Assembly: GCF_001467825.1 (NCBI RefSeq)
Contig: NZ_LNYK01000014.1
Span: forward strand, 189,973 to 253,972
DNA length: 64,000 nt
Reading direction: 5' to 3'
DNA from: Legionella londiniensis
GTDB taxonomy: Bacteria; Pseudomonadota; Gammaproteobacteria; Legionellales; Legionellaceae
Below, in pieces: positions 48,496 through 57,042 of the stretch. Under the pieces are notes generated by a model, which was given only the letters and a program-made list of their open reading frames with translations, made no database searches and was not told the DNA's origin. Every line of letters starts with the position of its first letter. Within the stretch, counting starts at the first letter, position 1. The translations under genes and the position numbers were made by a program.

Positions 48496-49326
48496 ATGCG
48501 GTTGCAATTTATTCTTATCGTTTTATTGCTATGCAGTTGTCAAACTAAATCCCCGCTCACTCATCATAGTACCGTAGAGGTAAAATCGCCACAACATAAA
48601 AAAACAAACACTCATATTTCACCGCCCCGAAAAAACTTGGGCCAAACTGAAGAACGGGATGGCGCCCCCAAAGAGCCGGTTGCGTATACAGCCAAACAAG
48701 TGAAACCCGTCAATGAACCTTTAAGCCGCTATGGGAACCCTGCCGTATATAAAGTGAATGGGACGCAGTATGAGGTCAAACCCACATCTAAAGGTTACTA
48801 TGAACGGGGGTTGGCTTCCTGGTATGGAACCAAATTTCATCAAAAACGCACATCAAGCGGCGAGGATTATGATTTATATGCCATGACTGCGGCGCATAAA
48901 ACACTCCCATTGCCTACTTATGTGAAAGTTAAAAACCTGTTGAATAACAGGGAGATTATTGTGAAGGTCAATGATCGGGGTCCTTTCCATAAAGATAGGA
49001 TCATTGATTTGTCTTATGCCGCGGCAAGTAAGCTTGGCTTGCTTCCCAAGGGGACAGCGCCGGTAGAAATCCGGGCTTTGACCACGCATGATCCTGAGAA
49101 AAGTGCCCAATATTACCTTCAGGCAGGCGCTTTTTCGAATCCTGATTTGGCGCAATCTTTATACGGTAAATTGAAAAAATTATTATCTGCGCCAGTTCAC
49201 ATTGAAAAATATCAAACATTCCACGTAGTGAAACTCGGCCCTTTCATGAGCAGGGAAGCCGCGGAGAGGGCTAAGGTACTATTAGCAGAGAAAGGGATTA
49301 AAAATGTATTTTCATTATTGCAATAA
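48496..49326 (+). CDS. rlpA: RlpA septal-ring lytic transglycosylase lipoprotein
   Basis: Outer-membrane lipoprotein that cleaves denuded glycan at the septum. The 276-residue product has a lipobox around residues 12-15 (L-C-S-C in LLLCSCQ), a Lys-rich disordered linker, and the double-psi barrel domain at about 103-190. That domain has SWYGTKFHQKRTSSGE, AAHKTLPLPT (His) and VNDRGPFHKDRIIDLS (Asp). A C-terminal SPOR domain (about 208-276, YYLQAGAFSNPDLAQSL) binds septal peptidoglycan. A good AAGAG ribosome-binding site precedes the ATG. Confidence 0.93.
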   Translation: MRLQFILIVLLLCSCQTKSPLTHHSTVEVKSPQHKKTNTHISPPRKNLGQTEERDGAPKEPVAYTAKQVKPVNEPLSRYGNPAVYKVNGTQYEVKPTSKGYYERGLASWYGTKFHQKRTSSGEDYDLYAMTAAHKTLPLPTYVKVKNLLNNREIIVKVNDRGPFHKDRIIDLSYAAASKLGLLPKGTAPVEIRALTTHDPEKSAQYYLQAGAFSNPDLAQSLYGKLKKLLSAPVHIEKYQTFHVVKLGPFMSREAAERAKVLLAEKGIKNVFSLLQ

Positions 49327-49431
49327 TGATTTGCACAATCTATTGAAAAAATCATCCACTTAGCTTTAGCCTTTCGCTGGTTTTGCAGAGAAGTACGAAG
49401 GGCTCAAATTTTGGTGATAGGGAAAAATCGC

Positions 49432-49668
49432 TCATCCCTTCCGAGGAAAAGTATGCTCGTTTTTCCCATTGTTCGAATTATTATTACCGGTATTGTTATT
49501 TTTTGCATGCTCTAAAAAGTGGCGTGAACTCATGTTTATATTTTTCATTAATTCAGAAGCTTTATCCAGCAACTTCTCTATTTTCTGATCATTTTTAGTA
49601 TGACAAGCCAACTTGGGAGGAGTCGATGGAGTTTGAGCATGTTGAGGACGTTGAAAAAAGAGACGCAT
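49432..49668 (-). CDS. 78-residue small protein, unknown function
   Basis: The ATG at 49668 is preceded by AAGGA at good spacing, which supports a real gene; a start at 49689 adds seven residues. The product has a Pro/Gln-rich N terminus, a central amphipathic helix (KIEKLLDKASELMKNIN) and an Asn-rich, low-complexity C terminus. I know no family. It is divergent from the effector candidate at 49942, with only about 270 AT-rich bases between them. Confidence 0.5.
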   Translation of the reverse strand: MRLFFQRPQHAQTPSTPPKLACHTKNDQKIEKLLDKASELMKNINMSSRHFLEHAKNNNTGNNNSNNGKNEHTFPRKG

Positions 49669-49748
49669 GGCAAATCCTTGGTTGAACAAAAAATAAACAT
49701 AATGTTACTATTAATTTTATAATACTTCAAGATCAATCATCAAGAAGT

Positions 49749-49768
49749 GTATTTAATTACTGTTTAAG
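49749..49768 (-). promoter_or_regulatory. weak PmrA-like element facing the 78-residue gene
   Basis: On the minus strand, CTTAAACAG-TA-ATTAAATAC keeps the TTAA-N7-TTAA spacing of the PmrA box, but only part of each half matches, and the following -10 (GATGAT) is poor. It is reported because a strong PmrA box serves the divergent gene. Confidence 0.25.
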
Positions 49769-49830
49769 ACAACAAATTGCAATCAATTTTTTTTTGCAAA
49801 AAATTTCTACTCTGACTTATTGAATCGCTT

Positions 49831-49863
49831 CTTAATATTGTCTTAATTTTGCGTATTTATAAT
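49831..49863 (+). promoter_or_regulatory. near-perfect PmrA box and -10 element
   Basis: CTTAATATT-GT-CTTAATTTT (49831-49850) matches the recalled consensus cTTAATatT-n2-cTTAATatT in 17 of 18 defined positions. A perfect TATAAT at 49858-49863 begins 7 bases later, the same spacing as at 31080. The coding start is about 80 bases downstream. Confidence 0.75.
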
Positions 49864-49941
49864 GACCCATATATATGGATATTTTTATCTGGCTTGAGCT
49901 ACCTATAGCTTAAAGTTTTATCCCATATAATGAGGTTTCCA

Positions 49942-51099
49942 ATGAAAAAAACCATGCAAAGTACCACCTTGACCTTAAAGACTTTATTCAAACCGAAGGA
50001 TTGGAAACAAAAGATGGAATTCCTTGAGGGACAAGCCAAGCTGGGCGTTATGATTACCGGTGATTTAAAAAAAGAATTTGAAACTTACCAAAGAATGAAC
50101 TATAAGCCCGCAACCCATAAAAAAACAGTAGAATTTTTTGAAAAACAACAGGAAATAGGAGTTCAAATTTCTGCTGATATGAAAGAAGCTATGCATGAGT
50201 TTTATAAAAAGCAAGCTCCCAAATCCACTGATGTTGAATTTAAGCACTTGGAAGATTTAGCTAAAATGGCCAGCGGAACCCTTTTCACAACAGCCATGGG
50301 AATTGCCGCTGTTTACCCGCAATATGCCGGCTACGCAAGTTTAGCATCTTTTGCCAACATCCTATTTAGGCCCTATTTTGAAAAATTTTTAATTCATTCT
50401 CTTGGAACCTTATTAAAAGATCACATCAAAGAAGATAAAAACGGCAAAAAAACAATTGATGCTGCCATTTTTATGACTGCATTGATTGCTATTGCTTTCT
50501 GTGTATTTCAGTCAATCAAGCACATAGATTTAAAAAAGCAATTTGATTCACTGATAAGCGCTTATGATAATACGGTGCATAATTGTTATGATATGTGTGA
50601 AGAATATATTAAATTCGTTAAGATAGGCATAAAGCATTTAAGGCGCTTGAATGACCTGGAAAATGAGTTTAATCAAAAGGTTGAGAACAAGTCCCTAACT
50701 CAGCAAGATATCAATAACTATAACGATACAAAAAAAGAAATTATTTTAAAATTAGAAAATATTTTTAACGAGTTAAAAATTCATCAAGAAGATTATGAAA
50801 ATGCAAAGAATAAATTCATTGAATCTCGTGAAAAAGTCAAGGAATTTGCCGCGGCAAATAAATTTGAAAATAATGAAAAATACCAAACAAGATATTCTGA
50901 AACCAAGCCCGGCAAGCAATTGGAGAAGCTGGATAACTCTGTAAACTCATTAATTATTCAACACAGTAAATTTGAGGGCTTGAGGACTCAAAATGAAACC
51001 TTGGGGGATAAAAATAATAAAGCAATTCTTGATTTTAACAGCCGTATTCAGGAAACAGAAAACAACAGTGCTTCAAAATCAAGCTGGAGACTTTGGTAG
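49942..51099 (+). CDS. 385-residue coiled-coil membrane protein, effector candidate
   Basis: I do not recognise a family. The ATG at 49942 follows GAGG at 7 bases. Two similar helical units open the protein: WKQKMEFLEGQAKLGVMITG (residues 21-50) and HKKTVEFFEKQQEIGVQISA (59-90), each ending in a Lys/Glu-rich stretch. Two hydrophobic stretches follow (about 110-140 and 172-192), and the rest is charged coiled coil to the C terminus. It lacks a signal peptide. Because it sits under a PmrA-type promoter and has eukaryote-like coiled coils, a Dot/Icm effector that inserts in a host membrane is a reasonable inference. Confidence 0.68.
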   Translation: MKKTMQSTTLTLKTLFKPKDWKQKMEFLEGQAKLGVMITGDLKKEFETYQRMNYKPATHKKTVEFFEKQQEIGVQISADMKEAMHEFYKKQAPKSTDVEFKHLEDLAKMASGTLFTTAMGIAAVYPQYAGYASLASFANILFRPYFEKFLIHSLGTLLKDHIKEDKNGKKTIDAAIFMTALIAIAFCVFQSIKHIDLKKQFDSLISAYDNTVHNCYDMCEEYIKFVKIGIKHLRRLNDLENEFNQKVENKSLTQQDINNYNDTKKEIILKLENIFNELKIHQEDYENAKNKFIESREKVKEFAAANKFENNEKYQTRYSETKPGKQLEKLDNSVNSLIIQHSKFEGLRTQNETLGDKNNKAILDFNSRIQETENNSASKSSWRLW

Positions 51100-51102
51100 A
51101 GG

Positions 51103-52323
51103 TCAAAGAGCCTTGGTCCTAACCCCCAGATGAAGCGTTGCAAGATACAAGAGTGCCAATGGTAGCAAAAGGGCATAAAAGGCATGGATGCCTCCAACCA
51201 GGGAAAATAAATTACCTGTGATTAAGCTGCCTAATGTCCCTCCCACTGCGGAAAAAATGACAATGATTCCCGTCATCGCGGCATGCTGCGATCGCGGCAG
51301 AGATGAGAGTATAACCGAGTTGAGCGCGGGATAAATCGGCGCCATAAAAAAACCGATTGCAGGCAGAAGCAAAACGCCGACAGGCATGGTCTGCCAGGTT
51401 AATCTTGACTCGACTGTTGTGATTCGCGTGGATGAAAGCATCACAAACAGCATGACGCAGGCTGCCGCAATACAAAAAGACAGGAGCTTGCGCCAGTGTA
51501 TTTTTTGTAACAATACGCTTGCGGCCAATCTGCCAAGCGCCAAAGATCCTGCAAAAAAACTTGCAGCCTGCACGCTCATTTTAGGGGTGAGCTGCAATAT
51601 TTCATAATTAAATGTCGGAAGCCAGGTGCCAAGGCTCTGCTCGATGAGCACATAGGTAAATGCAGAAATAATAAAAACCATCACAATCGTTTGTGAAAAG
51701 AGGCGCGTCATGGGTTTTAATTCTGCCCAAATGGTTTGATAACGGGGCAAAGCCATGGTTGGCAACTGAATAATTTTTAATAAAAAAATATCAATAAGAC
51801 ATAAAGCTGCCAATATCCAGTAAACTTGTAACCATTCATAATTACCGCCGTCATTTTGCATAAAATAGCTAAACAGCCAGTTTCCTGCCAAAACGCCGGT
51901 CATAAAAATACCTTCAATCATATTCAGCAAGGATGCATGTTGTTGCGGGTTTTGGGTGACTGCTCCAACCAAACTGTAGACCGAAATTTTTACAACAGCA
52001 AAGCATGCTCCCAGGGTTAAAAAGAGGATTTTTACAGTCAAAAATCCAGGAAGAAGGGGCATCGCAATACAGGAAATCAATACAAGAAATATCCCTGCCT
52101 GCAAGGATTTTTTATACCCTAATCTCGGAAGAAAGGAGGCAAGAAAAAGCGACACCAAAGCAATTGGCAAATCCTTGAAACCTTCTAAAACGCTCGCGCT
52201 TTGTTTACTGACATTAAAAGAATGGATTGACTGCAAGATCACAACACCCACGCTGTTTAAGAGAATAGCAAAAATTAAATACGCTAAAGCGACGGGCAGT
52301 AAAAATGACCAATTGATTTTCAT
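51103..52323 (-). CDS. major facilitator superfamily transporter, probable sugar uptake
   Basis: A 406-residue, 12-helix MFS protein. The layout (VALAYLIFAILLNSVGVVIL at the start, PRLGYKKSLQAG after helix 2, GFFMAPIYPALNSVIL in helix 10 and AVGGTLGSLITG) resembles FucP-like sugar symporters. The strong ribosome-binding site GGGAGAGG precedes the ATG. It is divergent from a disaccharide phosphorylase and its mutase, suggesting it imports their substrate; that link is inference from position. Confidence 0.85.
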   Translation of the reverse strand: MKINWSFLLPVALAYLIFAILLNSVGVVILQSIHSFNVSKQSASVLEGFKDLPIALVSLFLASFLPRLGYKKSLQAGIFLVLISCIAMPLLPGFLTVKILFLTLGACFAVVKISVYSLVGAVTQNPQQHASLLNMIEGIFMTGVLAGNWLFSYFMQNDGGNYEWLQVYWILAALCLIDIFLLKIIQLPTMALPRYQTIWAELKPMTRLFSQTIVMVFIISAFTYVLIEQSLGTWLPTFNYEILQLTPKMSVQAASFFAGSLALGRLAASVLLQKIHWRKLLSFCIAAACVMLFVMLSSTRITTVESRLTWQTMPVGVLLLPAIGFFMAPIYPALNSVILSSLPRSQHAAMTGIIVIFSAVGGTLGSLITGNLFSLVGGIHAFYALLLPLALLYLATLHLGVRTKAL

Positions 52324-52475
52324 TAACCTCTCCCTGGGCGGATCCTGTACTGCCTATGCGTCATCCGCCTGCAGTATTTAAGTATGCTGAAATGAATCAG
52401 TTTAATCATTTTTTGAAATATTTTGCAAACTATGGAAAAGCAAGTAATATGAAATCAGTTGCAGCTTAAGTTAGT

Positions 52476-54857
52476 ATGAATATGATCCATACTGAAAAGA
52501 AATTAGATCTTGGTTCCCATCCATGGCGTATTACTGCACAGAACCTTTCTCCTGAATACCAGCTATTGTTAGAGTCCTTATTTGCGCAGGCAAATGGTTA
52601 TATCGGAAGCCGAGGCAGTTTTGAAGAGCCTCTTGGCGGGGATATTCCAAGTTGTGAGGGAGTCTATTTAAATGGGCTGTATCAAAAAGAACCCATCGTT
52701 TATGGCGAATCGGCTTATGGCTTTCCTCTCTTTAATCAAAAAATGCTGCAAGTTCCTAATGGGAAATCCCTTTGTATTTCGCTGGATGGGGAGGTGCTAT
52801 CTGCAGCTCATTTGAACACTCAGGGAGTCCGCAGTCTTGATTTGCAAACAGGCATCTTAAACCGAAGCCAGCAATGGCAGACAATTTCCGGCAAGAAGCT
52901 CTCGCTTAAAAGCAGACGTTTTGTATCATTAGCCAATCCACATCTCATGTGTATAGAATTTTGCCTCAAGGCTGAAAATTTCAGCGGACCAATAGAGATA
53001 ATATCTGCCCTGGATGCAGGCTATCAGAGTACCCATAATCCATCTGATCCCAGAGTTGGGAAATTATCCATTATGGATGGCTTAAATGTACTTTATTTTG
53101 AACAAAAAACCAGGCTAAATGCCTATCTGCATGCTGTTCGCGATACGGATTGGGTGGTTGCGTCAGTAACTTTTGATGCTGTTTCGGATGATGTGATGTT
53201 ACACAACATCAGCAATTTGGGTGAAACATGTCTGAAGCAATGTTATCAGCTGTACTTGCATCAAGGCCAGAGCGTTATGTTCAGCAAATGGATTGGCTAC
53301 CGCCATGCGCTGAGTCATGAAGAACCTCTGTTGTTATCATCGCTTCAAGCTATGGTAAAACAAGAAGCTGAAAAAGGTTTTGCGCATCAAAAGGAGGAAC
53401 ATGCGTCATGCTGGTCTTTTTTTTGGCGGGAAGCGGATATTGTTATTGAAGGGGATTCGCAAGTCCAGCAAGGAATACGCTTTAATCTTTTTCATGTTTT
53501 TCAGTCTGTCGGTCGAAACGGTTTCTCGAATATTGGAGCAAAAGGCCTGACAGGACCTGGCTATGATGGCCATTATTTCTGGGATACTGAAATTTATGTA
53601 GTGCCTTTCTTAAGTCTTACAGAACCGAAACTGGCAAGAAAATTAATAGAATTCAGAATCAATACGTTAAATTTTGCGCGAATACGGGCACGGGAAATGT
53701 CTCATCCAGGAGGCGCCCTATATCCCTGGCGTACGATAGGAGGAGAGGAATGTTCCGCTTATTTTCCAGCAGGTACTGCGCAATATCACATTAACGCAGC
53801 CATTGCATATGCTTTAAAATATTATTTGCAAGCGACAGGGGATAACCAGGTATTACTTGAAGGCGCTGCAGAAATGCTCTTTGAAACAGCACGCCTATGG
53901 CTAAATCTCGGCCATTTTAATCCTCGAAAAAATGGCCTGTTTTGTATTGATGGCGTCACGGGTCCTGATGAATACACAGCTATTGTAAACAATAATTTCT
54001 ATACCAACGCAATGGCACAAATGCATTTGGAATTTGCTGTTGACACAGCAAACAGTCTTGAAGCCAGCCATCCTGTCTATATGAGAAATCTGTCCTGTGC
54101 CATTGGACTAACACCTGAAGAAATCTTAAGCTGGAAAAAAGCGGCAGAGGCAATGTATCTCCCTTATGATGATACCTTAAATATCCACATGCAGGATGAC
54201 AGTTTTCTTCAAAAAGCAGCCTGGAATTTTGCAGACACGCTAAAGGAAAAATATCCTCTATTGCTGCATTATCATCCCTTGGTGATTTATCGGCACCAGG
54301 TTTTGAAACAGGCGGATGTAATACTTGCGATGTATCTTCTTGACGAGAAGTTTGATATTCATCAGAAAAAAAGAAATTTGGCTTATTATGAGCCCCTTAC
54401 GACTCACGATTCAAGTTTATCAAGCTGTATCCACAGCATCGCGTTTTCTGAAACGGGCGATCTCGCCAAAGCCTACCAATTTTTTATGGATACGGTTTGC
54501 CTGGATTTGGATAACCACCATGGCAACAGTGAGCATGGAGTGCATATTGCCAATATGGCAGGCTCCTGGGCAAGCATTGTTTGTGGGTTTGCAGGACTCA
54601 GGATAAGGGACAATGGGCTGCATTTTAGGCCTTATCTGCCGGAAAGGTGGCAAGGTTATCGCTTCAGCATACGCTATCGCGATGCCGTATTGGCGGTTCA
54701 CATAGCAGGTGACGAAGCGCGCTATCAATTGCAATCAGGAATAACGCTCCGCTTTTTTCATGAGGATGATGAGCTCACCCTTACCGCAGGGAAATCATCA
54801 AGTGTCGCAAAGCAGCTTAAGAAGTTTGTTGATATAAACCAAAAGGAGCCGGCATGA
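52476..54857 (+). CDS. glycoside hydrolase family 65 disaccharide phosphorylase
   Basis: Inverting phosphorylase that splits an alpha-glucose disaccharide with phosphate to give beta-glucose 1-phosphate. The 793-residue protein has a beta-sandwich N-terminal domain, WDTEIYVVPFLSLTEP, YPWRTIGGEECSAYF and the catalytic acid E499 in VTGPDEYTAIVNNNFYTN. A phosphate-binding THDSSLSSC motif follows. GH65 contains maltose, trehalose and kojibiose phosphorylases, and I cannot choose between them. pgmB overlaps its end by four bases. A second in-frame ATG at residue 3 is possible. Confidence 0.93.
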   Translation: MNMIHTEKKLDLGSHPWRITAQNLSPEYQLLLESLFAQANGYIGSRGSFEEPLGGDIPSCEGVYLNGLYQKEPIVYGESAYGFPLFNQKMLQVPNGKSLCISLDGEVLSAAHLNTQGVRSLDLQTGILNRSQQWQTISGKKLSLKSRRFVSLANPHLMCIEFCLKAENFSGPIEIISALDAGYQSTHNPSDPRVGKLSIMDGLNVLYFEQKTRLNAYLHAVRDTDWVVASVTFDAVSDDVMLHNISNLGETCLKQCYQLYLHQGQSVMFSKWIGYRHALSHEEPLLLSSLQAMVKQEAEKGFAHQKEEHASCWSFFWREADIVIEGDSQVQQGIRFNLFHVFQSVGRNGFSNIGAKGLTGPGYDGHYFWDTEIYVVPFLSLTEPKLARKLIEFRINTLNFARIRAREMSHPGGALYPWRTIGGEECSAYFPAGTAQYHINAAIAYALKYYLQATGDNQVLLEGAAEMLFETARLWLNLGHFNPRKNGLFCIDGVTGPDEYTAIVNNNFYTNAMAQMHLEFAVDTANSLEASHPVYMRNLSCAIGLTPEEILSWKKAAEAMYLPYDDTLNIHMQDDSFLQKAAWNFADTLKEKYPLLLHYHPLVIYRHQVLKQADVILAMYLLDEKFDIHQKKRNLAYYEPLTTHDSSLSSCIHSIAFSETGDLAKAYQFFMDTVCLDLDNHHGNSEHGVHIANMAGSWASIVCGFAGLRIRDNGLHFRPYLPERWQGYRFSIRYRDAVLAVHIAGDEARYQLQSGITLRFFHEDDELTLTAGKSSSVAKQLKKFVDINQKEPA

Positions 54858-55507
54858 CTGTCAAAGCTGTGATTTTTGATTTGGATGGGGTCATTACCGA
54901 TACCGCGACTTATCACTTTAAAGCCTGGCAGCGGTTGGCTTCAGAAATCGGTGTATCGCTGACTCCGGAAGAAAACGAGGATTTAAAAGGATTAGATAGA
55001 ACGAGCTCCCTCAATATCATTTTGATGAAAGCGGGTCTTAATAAATCCGAAGCGGAAAAATCAATGCTTGCCGAACGAAAAAACCGTTATTATCAGGAAA
55101 TTATTGCCGGGATGACGCATAAAGACATATTTCCGGGTGCTGAACCGCTTCTTCAGGCATTGCGCCAGAGAAAAATTTTGATTGGCCTCGCGTCCGCCAG
55201 TAAAAATGCCTTATTGGTTCTGCGGCGCCTCGGCATAGCACATTATTTTGATTACATTGCAGATGCCTCCCAGATCAAAAACAATAAACCGAGCCCCGAG
55301 ATATTCCTGACAGTAGCAGACAATTTAAGTGTCTTGCCTCATTTATGTATTGGGGTTGAGGACGCGCAAGCTGGCCTTCAAGCCATTAAAGCTGCAGGTA
55401 TGAAAGCGATTGGGATAGGGGATGCCTCATACTTAAAAGAAGCCGATTTGATTTATGCAAGGCTTGCCGATTTAAATATTGAAGAAATGCTAAGGAATGC
55501 TCTTTAG
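54854..55507 (+). CDS. pgmB: beta-phosphoglucomutase
   Basis: Converts beta-glucose 1-phosphate to glucose 6-phosphate. The 217-residue HAD-fold protein has the nucleophile motif FDLDGVITDT, a cap domain with LKGLDRTSSLNIIL, ASASKNALLVLRRLG, the lysine in KNNKPSPEIFL and IGVEDAQAGLQAIKAAGM. It overlaps the phosphorylase, so the two are a coupled pathway: phosphorolysis, then entry into glycolysis. Confidence 0.93.
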   Translation: MTVKAVIFDLDGVITDTATYHFKAWQRLASEIGVSLTPEENEDLKGLDRTSSLNIILMKAGLNKSEAEKSMLAERKNRYYQEIIAGMTHKDIFPGAEPLLQALRQRKILIGLASASKNALLVLRRLGIAHYFDYIADASQIKNNKPSPEIFLTVADNLSVLPHLCIGVEDAQAGLQAIKAAGMKAIGIGDASYLKEADLIYARLADLNIEEMLRNAL

Positions 55508-55517
55508 GTTCCTGCTT

Positions 55518-55548
55518 GGTCAAAACCTGGATTAGGTTTTGCCTGACC
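55518..55548 (+). terminator. hairpin after pgmB
   Basis: CAAAACCT and AGGTTTTG make a perfect eight-pair stem over a five-base loop, extended by GGT/ACC past a bulge. No T-run follows, so it may be a weak terminator or RNA-end protection. Confidence 0.4.
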
Positions 55549-55679
55549 TGGGCTACATCAGTAATATGACGAACCAAAGCGGCATTGACCGCCCATGTGA
55601 GATAATTTTTTATACATATTGTTATTTAATAGTGATATAATAGGTCCACCAATTGAGGATTGTAAAGAATACTGACAGT

Positions 55680-56942
55680 ATGAGGGCATTAAAAAAATAC
55701 CTCGCCTATTTGTATGGTTATTTGGCAAAGCAAACAGCGGAAGCCGGGCAACAGATTAATCTCTTTGCCATAGTGATGATGATTAATTTTCCGCTGTTTG
55801 GGGTGGTCTGGAAAATCGAGAGTATTTTTGCTAATGAAGAATATTTTCTTCGTGTTGTCGCGACTTGTCTTTGCCTTTTTTTATTTTCTTATCGTTTCTG
55901 GCCTGCACGCTACATCCCTTTTTTACCGATTCTTTGGTATTTAACCCTGCTGTTTTGTTTGCCGTTCTTTTTTTCTTATTTAACCCTGTTGCATCACGGC
56001 TCAACTATATGGCTGATGAACTGCGTTTCGGCTATTTTTTTTCTTTTTCTGATAACCCGTGCCATTGATGCGCTGGTTTTGCTGTTTTTGGGTTTTTCTT
56101 TGGCTTTTTTTACTTATATCTACAGCGATAAGTACCTCATTACTTATATTCCAGGCGACATTTCTCTTTTTAGTTTAATTACCACTTTTATGGCGGCAAT
56201 CATCATTGGCGCCTTGTTTGCGCGCGATCGGGAAAATATGCATGCCAATAAAATCTCAGGCATGCGGCTTTTGGCCGGAAGCCTTGCTCATGACTTGCGT
56301 ACATCTCTTGCCAGCATCCATCTTCAGGCCGAACTTCAGGAAACAATAATCAAAAAATTAAATAATCCAGACCTGCAGATGGATTTGAAAAAAAGCCTGA
56401 ATAAAATTATCCGCGGCATTGAAATGGGCAATCAGCTGATTAGCATGCAGCTTAATAATATTCAGCATGAAAAGTTTGATACCAAAAAATTCACCATTCA
56501 ACCAATTGATGTTCTGCTTAGAAAAACGCTTAATGAGTATCCTTTAAAAGCGGAACAGATATCGCTGATACAGGCCGATTTATCAAATAATTTTCTTATC
56601 TGGATAGAAGAAGTTGCCTTTAAAAATCTGATTTGGAATTTGTTAAAAAACAGTCTCGATTATATAGAAGAGGTTGGAAAAGGCGATATATCCATCTGGC
56701 TTGAGGAAGGGCCTGAAGGCGATGATTTTAATTATTTAAATGTACGGGATACGGCCAAAGGCATTTATCCAAGGCATGCTGAAAAAATTTTCCAGTCGTT
56801 TTACTCTGACCGCCAGGGCGGAACAGGCGTTGGGCTTGCCTATTGCAAATTACTGATGAAAGCAGCCGGTGGGGATATTTATTGCCAGGGAAGCCTCAAT
56901 CAATATGCGCATTTTATTCTGAAATTCCCCAAAATTGATTAG
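55680..56942 (+). CDS. LqsS/CqsS-like membrane sensor histidine kinase
   Basis: A 420-residue kinase from the ATG at 55680 (an upstream TTG is possible). Residues about 20-185 form six hydrophobic segments starting IVMMINFPLFGVVWKIES, like the sensor region of CqsS and the Legionella LqsS/LqsT kinases that read alpha-hydroxyketone autoinducers. The H box is GSLAHDLRTSLASI (H204), followed by N box LIWNLLKNSLDYI, a D/F box VRDTAKGIYP and a G box GGTGVGLAYCK. No receiver domain and no response regulator are adjacent. The ligand is unknown. Confidence 0.82.
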   Translation: MRALKKYLAYLYGYLAKQTAEAGQQINLFAIVMMINFPLFGVVWKIESIFANEEYFLRVVATCLCLFLFSYRFWPARYIPFLPILWYLTLLFCLPFFFSYLTLLHHGSTIWLMNCVSAIFFLFLITRAIDALVLLFLGFSLAFFTYIYSDKYLITYIPGDISLFSLITTFMAAIIIGALFARDRENMHANKISGMRLLAGSLAHDLRTSLASIHLQAELQETIIKKLNNPDLQMDLKKSLNKIIRGIEMGNQLISMQLNNIQHEKFDTKKFTIQPIDVLLRKTLNEYPLKAEQISLIQADLSNNFLIWIEEVAFKNLIWNLLKNSLDYIEEVGKGDISIWLEEGPEGDDFNYLNVRDTAKGIYPRHAEKIFQSFYSDRQGGTGVGLAYCKLLMKAAGGDIYCQGSLNQYAHFILKFPKID

Positions 56943-56973
56943 ATAGGCTCTATTGTTATTTCGTATGAGTATC

Positions 56974-57006
56974 GTAGCCCGGATTAGACAAAGTCGTAAT
57001 CCGGGG
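56974..57006. repeat. REP-like palindrome, first of an inverted pair
   Basis: GTAGCCCGGATTA, a variable core with GACAAAGTCG, then TAATCCGGGG. It is followed 3 bases later by an inverted copy, making a REP pair downstream of the kinase gene. Confidence 0.75.
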
Positions 57007-57009
57007 TTT

Positions 57010-57042
57010 CCCCGTATTACGCTTCGCTAATCCGGGCTACGG
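57010..57042. repeat. REP-like palindrome, second of an inverted pair
   Basis: CCCCGTATTA-CGCTTCGC-TAATCCGGGCTAC. It overlaps the 3' end of the next gene, whose stop TAG lies inside it (57037-57039). Confidence 0.75.

Noticed and set aside
48305-48577. 90-residue plus-strand ORF between dacA and rlpA
   Set aside because: It runs out of frame into the rlpA signal region, has a distant ribosome-binding site and no recognisable protein features.
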